This document shows positions 57,581 to 64,000 of a DNA stretch of 64,000 nucleotides, piece by piece (within the stretch, counting starts at the first letter, position 1; the number at the start of each line of letters is the position of its first letter). Where the stretch lies: the NCBI GenBank assembly GCA_002173415.2, contig NHNK02000004.1:145408-209407 (forward strand), read 5' to 3'. The notes below the pieces were generated by a model, which worked only from the letters and a program-made list of their open reading frames with translations, searched no databases and was not told the DNA's origin. Made by a program: the position numbers and the translations under genes. The stretch comes from Marinomonas agarivorans. GTDB lineage: Bacteria > Pseudomonadota > Gammaproteobacteria > Pseudomonadales > Marinomonadaceae.

Positions 57581-59560
57581 TTGTCACTCATAAAAAACCT
57601 CTCAATACGCACAAAATTCCAATTAGCATTAAGCATTCCTCTCATCGCATTAAGTGTCATGATTCTCGATATTTTGGCCGAGAAGCACGTACTACGCAGT
57701 CACGCCGTCGACGCTAAAAACTTGATTGAGTTATCCGTTGCAGGCAGTCGTCTTGTACATGAATTACAAAAAGAACGTGGCGCTACTGCCGTTTACCTAG
57801 GCAGTAAAGGTACGAAATTTCGCAGTGAGCTATCAGCACAACGTCAACAAACTAATCAACGTCTTGCCGCTTACCAACAAGCAGAATCTCTGGCACAACA
57901 ACAAGGTTTGATCATTCCAACTTTGGATCGTATCCGTACTCAACTGGCTCAACTGGATACAACACGACAAAACATCGATCGGTTAGCAATGCAGCTTTCG
58001 CAGGCCATTGGTTATTACACCCAATTAAATGGCCAAGTGTTATCGTTAACCGCCAATATGGCCAAACGCAGTGACAGTGTTGATATTGCCAACCAAGCGT
58101 CTGCCTACTATTACTTTATGCAAGCAAAAGAACGTGCTGGTATAGAACGAGCTGTTGTAAGTACCATTTTTGATAAAGATGTCAAAAGCACCGCAATGAA
58201 TGAGCGCTTTCTTGCTCTTGTGGAACAACAATCCGTCTACTTAAGAGTATTCCAAGAATTAGCCTCTACCGAAATACTGGCCATGAGCCAACAATTACTA
58301 ACCAGCCCTGTTGTTAATGAAGTGCAACGTTTACGAGGGATTGCCAAACAACAGACCCAAGGCTTTAACATCGAGGTAAAGCACTGGTTTGACCAAGCCA
58401 CTCAACGCATTAACTTGTTAAAAAAACTTGAGGATCAAATCGCGCATGACCTCTGGCAAAACACCCACAATCAGGCTTCTTCAGCCAATCAAACCTTTTG
58501 GTTAATTCTGGCACTTGCCGCACTTATTATCTCAGCCACTGTGCTAATTAGTTTGATGACAGTACGCCTTATCAACCAACAACTCGGCCTATTAACAAAC
58601 GGCATGCAACAGCTAGGAGAACACTCCAATTTAGGAGTACAGATTGAAGTAAAAAGTCGAGATGATCTTGGTCGCCTTTCTCAACGTTTCAATAATACAG
58701 TGAAAGATGTACGAGGCTTGGTTAACCAAATCCAACAAGCGGGTTCTGGCATGCGTAGCACAGTAAGCACACTAGAAAACGTCTCTAACTCTGTACGAGA
58801 TCAAATCAATAACGGGCAAGATCAAACCAATATGGTGGCATCGGCCATTTATGAAATGGCACATAGTATTGATGAAGTAGCTGCAAATTGCTCCCGTGCA
58901 GCCGTTCAATCAAATGAAACAAATACTATTGCCGAGCAAGGCAAAAGCATGTTGCTATCCACTCAGAAAGATATGCAACTTCTGCAACAAGAGCTACTAC
59001 AAACACGCAATGCAGTGAATGCACTGGCACAACACAGTGACGAAATTGGCAGTGTGCTTGAAGTCATTCAAAACGTTGCCGAACAAACCAACTTACTCGC
59101 GTTAAATGCCGCCATAGAAGCGGCTCGGGCAGGAGAGCAAGGCCGTGGTTTTGCCGTTGTGGCCGATGAAGTGCGCACCTTGGCACAACGTACTCACGAG
59201 TCTACGAATCAAATTCAAACCATGATTGATCAACTACAAACAGGTAGTCATAATGCCGTGACCGCCATGTCCGTAAGCGCTGATCAAGCAAATAAAAGCA
59301 ATCAGAACATTGCCAATATGGTTGAGCAGTTAACAGGCATGATCGACCAGATTGGTATCATCAATGATATGAACACACAAAAAGCGGCTGCAACCGAGGA
59401 ACAGTCTCGTACAGTGGCTGAGATCAGCGAAAGCGTCCAGCAGATCAAACAACGCTACGAAGAAAGTATTTTTAGTATCGAATCCTTATCAGAAGAAACC
59501 AAAGCCGTTTCTTCTCTCAGTGATCGCCTTGGGCAACAAGTCGATCGTTTTGTACTCTAA
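57581..59560 (+). CDS. Methyl-accepting chemotaxis protein with NIT sensor domain
   Basis: 659 residues starting at a TTG with AAGGAG eight bases upstream. TM1 (about 10-30), a periplasmic NIT-type helical sensor (40-300; [32 protein letters not shown]), TM2 (about 307-330), HAMP (330-385), then the MCP signalling hairpin with [20 protein letters not shown] and [21 protein letters not shown] domains sense nitrate or nitrite in some proteins. The ligand here is inferred. It is a single gene. Confidence 0.92.
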   Translation: MSLIKNLSIRTKFQLALSIPLIALSVMILDILAEKHVLRSHAVDAKNLIELSVAGSRLVHELQKERGATAVYLGSKGTKFRSELSAQRQQTNQRLAAYQQAESLAQQQGLIIPTLDRIRTQLAQLDTTRQNIDRLAMQLSQAIGYYTQLNGQVLSLTANMAKRSDSVDIANQASAYYYFMQAKERAGIERAVVSTIFDKDVKSTAMNERFLALVEQQSVYLRVFQELASTEILAMSQQLLTSPVVNEVQRLRGIAKQQTQGFNIEVKHWFDQATQRINLLKKLEDQIAHDLWQNTHNQASSANQTFWLILALAALIISATVLISLMTVRLINQQLGLLTNGMQQLGEHSNLGVQIEVKSRDDLGRLSQRFNNTVKDVRGLVNQIQQAGSGMRSTVSTLENVSNSVRDQINNGQDQTNMVASAIYEMAHSIDEVAANCSRAAVQSNETNTIAEQGKSMLLSTQKDMQLLQQELLQTRNAVNALAQHSDEIGSVLEVIQNVAEQTNLLALNAAIEAARAGEQGRGFAVVADEVRTLAQRTHESTNQIQTMIDQLQTGSHNAVTAMSVSADQANKSNQNIANMVEQLTGMIDQIGIINDMNTQKAAATEEQSRTVAEISESVQQIKQRYEESIFSIESLSEETKAVSSLSDRLGQQVDRFVL

Positions 59561-59572
59561 AGACAGTGTTAG

Positions 59573-59621
59573 CTCTCCCTTCTCAATCCCAGTAGCTTTC
59601 TAGTCTGGGAACGAGAAGAGA
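59573..59621. terminator. Large hairpin between the chemoreceptor and DUF2798 genes
   Basis: CTCTC, CTTCTC and TCCCAG on the left pair with CTGGGA, GAGAAG and AGAG on the right. There is no long T-run. Its place between convergent genes fits transcription termination or mRNA end protection. Confidence 0.65.
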
Positions 59622-59637
59622 GACGCAATAATGCAAT

Positions 59638-59865
59638 TTACACCTTCTTGATAATTTTTGTGACCAATCGATCGGTAAGTGGCACAACAAGCAAACTCAT
59701 TGGCAAGGCAATTAGCATAGATACAAACCAAGAGGCAGGCCATTTTTGTATAACAATGGCGATGTTCATCGTTTCTAAATACAAAAATGCTAGCGACATA
59801 ACACCTGACATCAACAAAGACATAATGAAAGAAAAAACATAAAAACGATATTTTTCAGGCAACAT
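59638..59865 (-). CDS. Small DUF2798-family membrane protein
   Basis: 75 residues with two hydrophobic helices (YVFSFIMSLLMSGVMSLAFL and FVSMLIALPMSLLVVPLTD) and a basic end (KIIKKV). It matches DUF2798 by pattern. GGAG precedes the ATG. It lies 25 bp after the FMN reductase gene on the same strand, suggesting one unit with it. Function unknown. Confidence 0.8.
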   Translation of the reverse strand: MLPEKYRFYVFSFIMSLLMSGVMSLAFLYLETMNIAIVIQKWPASWFVSMLIALPMSLLVVPLTDRLVTKIIKKV

Positions 59866-59890
59866 AAATAGCTCCTACAACGAAACGCCT

Positions 59891-60421
59891 TTAGCTAGCA
59901 TCAAAGGCTTCTAGCACCTCAATGAGTTTTGCACGCCACTCTTCGTCATTGATCGTCATGCTTGTTTGATCAAAGGTTTCATAAAAACTTGGAATAGCCA
60001 GTGAAGCAAGTACCTGTCCCTTAAAAAAGTGCGCCGTGTTTTTAGCCATTGCCAGTACCGTATTTGCGCCATTTTTGCCCGGTGACGTAGAGAGCATCAC
60101 AATTGGTTTTTCGGCATAAACAGCCATATCGGCTCTGCTGGCCCAATCGAACAAATTTTTATAAGCCGCCGTATAGTTGCCATTGTGCTCTGCATAAGCA
60201 ATAAGCAGCGCGTCTGCTTGCTTAATTCGACTTAAAAAATCAAATGCCGCTTCTGGCACTCCCTGCGCTTCTTCTAAATCCGCACTGTAGATTGGCAAAC
60301 TAAAATCATTAATATCCAGCATCTCAACCTCATGGTTTTTTAGCAGAGAAGCAGCGTATTGCAGTAACGCCTTATTAATGGACTTTGTACTGTTGCTCGC
60401 GGCAAATGTTAAAATTTTCAT
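59891..60421 (-). CDS. NADPH-dependent FMN reductase family protein
   Basis: 176-residue flavodoxin-fold protein: FMN phosphate-binding FAASNSTKSINKALLQ, YAEHNGNYTAAYKNLFDWAS and MLSTSPGKNGANT. It reduces FMN or quinone-like compounds. It is transcribed after pirin on the same strand, 64 bp away; the two are commonly linked in proteobacteria. Confidence 0.9.
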   Translation of the reverse strand: MKILTFAASNSTKSINKALLQYAASLLKNHEVEMLDINDFSLPIYSADLEEAQGVPEAAFDFLSRIKQADALLIAYAEHNGNYTAAYKNLFDWASRADMAVYAEKPIVMLSTSPGKNGANTVLAMAKNTAHFFKGQVLASLAIPSFYETFDQTSMTINDEEWRAKLIEVLEAFDAS

Positions 60422-60485
60422 AAATAATTACCTTTTAAAAAATGAAGGAAAGTACGAATACCTCCCTTAATCTAAGCGGCTAGCC

Positions 60486-61418
60486 TTAATCTAAGCGACC
60501 AAATAGACCCGCTGCATAATTTCTTTCTGCCTGTTTTATCTCTTGCTCATTACTCATAATAAAAGGCCCCTTCTGTACAAAGGCTTCTTTTATTGGTTTG
60601 GCACTAAACAAAGCAAAATGCGCCTTTGATGAAGTGATGCTGGAAGGCACGGTAAAAGCAGCACAAGAAAGTGCGATAGAGAGCACACCGTCATGATTTA
60701 GGTTCGATAATGCCACTGCATCACCTGCCTTGAGTGTGATAGTCCCTTGGGGTGTTTCGACCGTGATATCGCTCTCAATAGCATAGAGCCAAGCATTTTC
60801 ACCGGCGTTAATATCATGCTTAAAAATCCCATTTCCTGAGAGATAACCATCCAAGATGGTCATAGGTAGAGCAGGGGAAGTCGCGCCAACAATCTGATTA
60901 CTTTCCCCTAAAACAACTCGAACTCGCACACCCTCTTTTTCAATCACAGGCATAGTGTGAGCTGAAACATGTTTAGAAACAGGAGCGTCTTGCTTATACT
61001 GAGCAGGCAAATTAACAAAGACTTGCAAACCATGAATGCGAGCCCCCGCTCGAGGCGCCTCATCATGCACCGCACCTGACCCAGCCTTTAGCCAATACAA
61101 ATCCCCCGGCAAAATATCAAAATCATTCCCTAGTGAATCTCGGTTATGAAATTTGCCTTCACTGTCCTCAAACAATACAGAAACGGCAGATAATCCTGCA
61201 TGCGGGTGAGGGCCAAAAGTCGGTTCTGTCATCACATAATGATCAACCAAAGCAAGTGGATCCATATGTTGATCAAACGCTGCTTCACGAAAAGTATGTG
61301 CCGTAAAACCTGAACCGATGCCAATAGGACTACCTTTGACAACAGAAGAAATACGAATAGCTGAGTGAAAGGCATTTACTTTATTCATTACTGTGTTGGT
61401 GGACTGAAAGTTCGTCAT
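60486..61418 (-). CDS. Pirin-family protein
   Basis: 310 residues of the cupin-type Pirin family. The N-terminal domain has the metal-binding HPHAGLSAV and HDEAPRAGARIHGLQVFVNL motifs; the C-terminal cupin is degenerate. Some Pirins act as quercetinases. AGAGG precedes the ATG at 61418. It is divergent from the LysR gene across the (CAAAG)13 tract, so both are likely controlled by that region. Confidence 0.9.
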   Translation of the reverse strand: MTNFQSTNTVMNKVNAFHSAIRISSVVKGSPIGIGSGFTAHTFREAAFDQHMDPLALVDHYVMTEPTFGPHPHAGLSAVSVLFEDSEGKFHNRDSLGNDFDILPGDLYWLKAGSGAVHDEAPRAGARIHGLQVFVNLPAQYKQDAPVSKHVSAHTMPVIEKEGVRVRVVLGESNQIVGATSPALPMTILDGYLSGNGIFKHDINAGENAWLYAIESDITVETPQGTITLKAGDAVALSNLNHDGVLSIALSCAAFTVPSSITSSKAHFALFSAKPIKEAFVQKGPFIMSNEQEIKQAERNYAAGLFGRLD

Positions 61419-61538
61419 TTTAAAACCTCTTTTCCATTAACTCGTTTAACATCGCTACTCAAACTACTATAGAATGGAACGATAAAAAGAAAAACGAGCA
61501 AAAAAAGAAACTTATGTTCCATATTTAGAACAATCGAA

Positions 61539-61603
61539 CAAAGCAAAGCAAAGCAAAGCAAAGCAAAGCAAAGCAAAGCAAAGCAAAGCAAAGCAAAGCA
61601 AAG
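61539..61603. repeat. Pentanucleotide microsatellite (CAAAG)13 in the pirin-lysR intergenic region
   Basis: Thirteen perfect CAAAG units (65 bp), followed by decayed TAGAG units, ending 17 bp before the LysR ATG. Slipped-strand mispairing could change copy number and so the spacing of divergent promoter parts or the leader mRNA. Because a TAG in the LysR frame lies just after the tract, copy number does not lengthen that protein. Confidence 0.95.
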
Positions 61604-61620
61604 TAGAGTAGAGCAAAAAA

Positions 61621-62526
61621 ATGATCGATCTAAATGACTATTTTTATTTTGTCCATGTAGTAGAAAAAGGCGGTTTTTCGACTGCTGCACGCGTATTGGA
61701 CATCCCCAAATCCAGATTAAGTCGGCACATTACTCAATTAGAAACGCGATTGGACGTGAAATTAATCCAACGCTCCTCAAGGCAATTTAAGATAACCGAA
61801 TACGGACAACTCTTTTACCAACATGCCAAAACCATGGTAAATGAAATGACACTGGCCGAAGCCGCCATATCCAACAAAAAAGACACCATAAGTGGCCGCA
61901 TCATCATGAGTTGTTCTGTTGGTGTGGCGCAATTTGCCATTCAAGAATTAGTCATTAAATTTTTAGCAGAACACCCACACATTGAGCTCGTGCAACAAGC
62001 CACCAACCAGTTTGTTGACCTGCTAGCCTCAGGAGTGGATTTTGCCATTCGAGGTCATACAGCCCCCTTACCAGACTCCTCCGTGATTCAGCGCTACTTA
62101 ACCACAGTGACATGGCAACTATTTGCCAGCCCAGACTATGTGAAAACGATTGGTCCTATCGAAGAACCAGAAGACATCAACAACACCCCCAGTCTAAATG
62201 TTGGTTGGCGCCCAGGTAGCGCACACTGGTTGTTAAAAAATAAAGAGGGCATCAAAAAACAAATAATACACAACAACCTGTTCGCCAGTGACGACATGAG
62301 CAGCTTAAAACGCGCTGCCATACAGGGTTTAGGTATCGTCAACTTGCCGTCCTATACCTGTCGGAAAGAATGTGAAGAGGGCACATTGCAACCCATTTTA
62401 CCTGACTGGAACACAGGCACAGCACAACTTAGCCTGCTCTCTCCCTCCCGCCATGGGCAATCACCAGCAGTACAAAAATTTAAGGACTACTTGCTACAAC
62501 ATATAGACGAATATGTTGCTTTTTAA
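61621..62526 (+). CDS. LysR-family transcriptional regulator
   Basis: 301 residues. N-terminal winged helix (about 1-60, GFSTAARVLDIPKSRLSRHI) and a periplasmic-binding-protein-like effector domain typical of the DsdC/aliphatic or phenolic-response groups. The effector is unknown. It is divergent from the pirin/FMN reductase genes, the standard LysR arrangement, so it probably controls them. The ribosome binding site is poor (GTAGAGCAAAAAA), which makes the adjoining repeat tract more relevant for expression. Confidence 0.92.
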   Translation: MIDLNDYFYFVHVVEKGGFSTAARVLDIPKSRLSRHITQLETRLDVKLIQRSSRQFKITEYGQLFYQHAKTMVNEMTLAEAAISNKKDTISGRIIMSCSVGVAQFAIQELVIKFLAEHPHIELVQQATNQFVDLLASGVDFAIRGHTAPLPDSSVIQRYLTTVTWQLFASPDYVKTIGPIEEPEDINNTPSLNVGWRPGSAHWLLKNKEGIKKQIIHNNLFASDDMSSLKRAAIQGLGIVNLPSYTCRKECEEGTLQPILPDWNTGTAQLSLLSPSRHGQSPAVQKFKDYLLQHIDEYVAF

Positions 62527-62681
62527 ACCAGAAAAATTGTGAAATTTAGATAGGAAATTTTGGGTGGTGCACCTAATAAAATACTTTCAGTTTGCCAACC
62601 TTTTTGTAATCAATGGCTTACACGATTTTACGAGAATTCCTACTTGATCCAGTTTATGTACTAATCTAGTATGGATTCTGA
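62527..62681. other. Intergenic space between lysR and the phage relic
   Basis: 155 bp with no gene or strong structure. The promoter for the c4-like RNA presumably lies here. Confidence 0.4.
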
Positions 62682-62858
62682 GGTGTCGAAACCTTCCCAA
62701 AAGCGGTTACCCCAACCCCGACAGAGTTGGCTTTTTTATGCCTGTAATTTATTAGTAGGTATAAACTCTCGTATTACGTCGGGAGGGTGACAGTTATACA
62801 ACACCTTCGGGAAAAGCTGTCCACGGTGACTTTTGGGCCGTTTCGAACCTCCTGACAC
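62682..62858 (+). ncRNA. c4-like antisense RNA region upstream of an antirepressor gene
   Basis: A structured stretch. TCGAAAC (62686-62692) and CCCAAAAG (62696-62703) pair with CTTTTGGG (62830-62837) and GTTTCGA (62840-62846), giving a 15-bp long-range helix with a small internal loop. Inside, GTTACCC (62706-62712) can pair with GGGTGAC (62785-62791), and CCAAC (62712-62716) with GTTGG (62726-62730) followed by CTTTTTT, a terminator-like hairpin. In phages P1 and P7, C4 RNA lies upstream of ant and blocks its translation by pairing with leader segments; this layout matches, with an antirepressor-type gene next. The class is assigned by layout and memory of the motif, not by a covariance search. 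Confidence 0.55.
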
Positions 62859-62905
62859 TCAATTTCGTTTGTCAATTAATCGAAAAAACCGAAAGGAGGC
62901 CTTGG

Positions 62906-63361
62906 ATGGCTAATTTATCAAATTCTCTAGCAAAACTACCCCGCATTTATGCGTCCGATCATTTTCAGTACGCCGTTAGCGCAAAAGAACTGTATCAGTT
63001 TTTGCTTCCCCTTCCACCCAGTCCAACGTTAAAACAAGCGCCCATGCCCTATGGGCGTTGGATTGATCACCGTGTGATGTATTACGGCTTTGAGGCGGGT
63101 TATGATTTTGTCTTGTTGGAGGAGAAAGCTTCTCTAAAGGAAAGTCGTCATTCCCCTGACTTTTCCCTCAGCTTAAATATGGCTAAAGAACTGGCGCGGC
63201 TGGAACGCACCGCCCAAGGCCGAGAGGCGCGATATCACTTTATTAACTTTGAGCAGGAGTTAACCAAGCAGGACTTGCGCAAAACCTATGGCGAAAAGTT
63301 GGATAAAAAAGTAAAACAACTCAACCAGTTAGTCCTCCCTGAAAAACACCCAATACATTGA
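62906..63361 (+). CDS. AntA/AntB-type phage antirepressor
   Basis: 151 residues. The core DHFQYAVSAKELYQFLLPL, then YGFEAGYDFVLLEEKASLKE and LSLNMAKELARLERTAQGRE with ARYHFINFEQEL matches the AntA/AntB antirepressor domain of temperate phages. AAAGGAGG precedes the ATG by about eight bases. Antirepressors inactivate phage repressors during induction. No other phage genes are visible before an IS interrupts the region, so it is likely part of a prophage relic or satellite. Confidence 0.8.
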   Translation: MANLSNSLAKLPRIYASDHFQYAVSAKELYQFLLPLPPSPTLKQAPMPYGRWIDHRVMYYGFEAGYDFVLLEEKASLKESRHSPDFSLSLNMAKELARLERTAQGREARYHFINFEQELTKQDLRKTYGEKLDKKVKQLNQLVLPEKHPIH

Positions 63362-63450
63362 ATTTAATAGGGTTTTGTAACATAGTGAGTACCAGAATCT
63401 TACGAAAAATCCCCCTTTAGGCCCAGAAAGTTGCAGAATCGGTAAGTTTT

Positions 63451-64000
63451 ATGAAACCTCGTCAGACCAAAATTGTTCCGCAGAAAGATTTATTCCAACC
63501 TCAGCTCGTTGACATCATCAATCCCAGCCACGCGCTAGTAAGATTGGCTCAGGTGATTGATTGGGACCTCTTGGATGACAAACTGGGGGCGCATTTCGCA
63601 ACCGTCGGCGCCGCTGCCTTACCCAGACAATACAAGCAGGGCTGAAACTCAAAATCATCAAAGCGTCGAGCCTAAAACGTGTGGTCGTGGACACCACGGT
63701 GCAAGAAAAAAACATCACGTTTCCCACCGATGCCAAACTCTACAACAAAGCTCGACAACAACTCACTCAGCTAGCCAAAGAACACAACCTCACCTTGAGA
63801 CAAACCTACGCCAAAGCCTGCCATGAGTTAATGCCCAAAATTGGACGTTACGGTCATGCCAAACAATACAAGCGAATGCGAAAAGCCATTAAACAAGTCA
63901 AAGGTTTTTTAGGGCGAGTGCTTCGAGACCTCGAACGGCAAGTAGAACGACAAGGGTTGGCGCTCACACAAAAGCAAGCAGACAGACTCAACCAAGCCCA
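63451..64000 (+). pseudogene. IS5-type transposase with internal deletion (partial)
   Basis: The N-terminal frame (63451-63645) begins MKPRQTKIVPQKDLFQPQLV and HALVRLAQVIDWDLLDDKL, the DUF772-type start of IS5-family transposases. It is joined near 63625 to another frame that reads QAGLKLKIIKASSLKRVVVD and TTVQEKNITFPTDAKLY, where the Asp of VVVDTT is the first catalytic residue. The middle part expected between them is missing and the frame shifts, so the gene is disrupted. The second frame stays open to the window end. The flanking 63362-63450 stretch may contain the left terminus of the IS. Confidence 0.8.

Noticed and set aside
61415-61690. 91-codon minus-strand frame rich in ALLCF repeats
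   Set aside because: It is only the reverse reading of the (CAAAG)13 tract between two real divergent genes.

Overview
The window looks like chromosomal DNA of a marine gammaproteobacterium close to Marinomonas or its Oceanospirillales relatives. This is inferred from protein sequence character, a moderately AT-rich base composition, a secreted GH16 agarase-type enzyme, and a core gene order (aroE-hemF, dprA, def-fmt-rsmB-trkA, a lauroyl acyltransferase-like gene, gmhB) that in Pseudomonas-type chromosomes lies next to oriC. Three near-perfect ParB-binding parS sequences within 7 kb (43.0, 46.0 and 49.9 kb) support an origin-proximal position.

Layout. 1-4.3 kb: a minus-strand defence operon (Mrr-type nuclease, hsdM, a short DUF1016 protein, hsdS running off the left edge). 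4.6-5.2 kb: SGNH hydrolase. 5.4-11.3 kb: complete dipeptide/oligopeptide ABC importer dppABCDF. 11.6-13.2 kb: secreted FG-GAP repeat protein. 13.4-18.5 kb: ethanolamine catabolism unit made of an AraC/EutR-like regulator, eutBC, a divergent Amt-type transporter and an unlisted 54-residue one-helix membrane protein. 18.6-21.6 kb: rsmC, a gamma-glutamylcyclotransferase-like gene and a His-rich copper chaperone pair. 21.6-24.7 kb: a MocR regulator facing a PaiB-like flavoprotein and a PNPOx-like protein. 25-30.3 kb: TauE/SafE exporter, MATE efflux pump, group II truncated haemoglobin, EamA transporter, FemAB-like acyltransferase. 30.4-34.3 kb: aroE, hemF, DoxX-like, GST, SDR. 34.4-39.4 kb: fabF-like gene facing a TetR regulator, then ahpC-ahpF. 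39.5-43.9 kb: a 1452-residue two-partner-secretion type exoprotein without a visible transporter partner. 44.3-56.0 kb: core block cysQ, hslR, dprA, def, fmt, rsmB, trkA, trkH, ybaK, lpxL-like, gmhB. 56.4-62.5 kb: GH16 enzyme, NIT-domain chemoreceptor, small membrane protein, FMN reductase, pirin and a LysR regulator whose leader holds a (CAAAG)13 microsatellite. 62.6-64 kb: a phage relic with a c4-like structured RNA followed by an AntA/AntB-type antirepressor, then an internally deleted IS5-type transposase running off the right edge.

How parts work together. DppABCDF imports peptides, with a hairpin after dppA likely to raise binding-protein yield. EutBC releases ammonia and acetaldehyde from ethanolamine without any microcompartment genes, and the linked Amt-type protein may handle ammonium or substrate. 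AhpC/AhpF detoxify peroxides. Def and Fmt act at the two ends of N-formylmethionine handling, and TrkA/TrkH take up potassium.

A recurrent oddity is short exact tandem duplications (11-21 bp), in intergenic DNA and in frame inside coding regions (dppC, dprA, hsdM). The most noteworthy items are the duplicated hsdM tail flanking the DUF1016 gene, the parS cluster, the eut-Amt-microprotein unit, the (CAAAG)13 tract and the c4-like RNA with its antirepressor.
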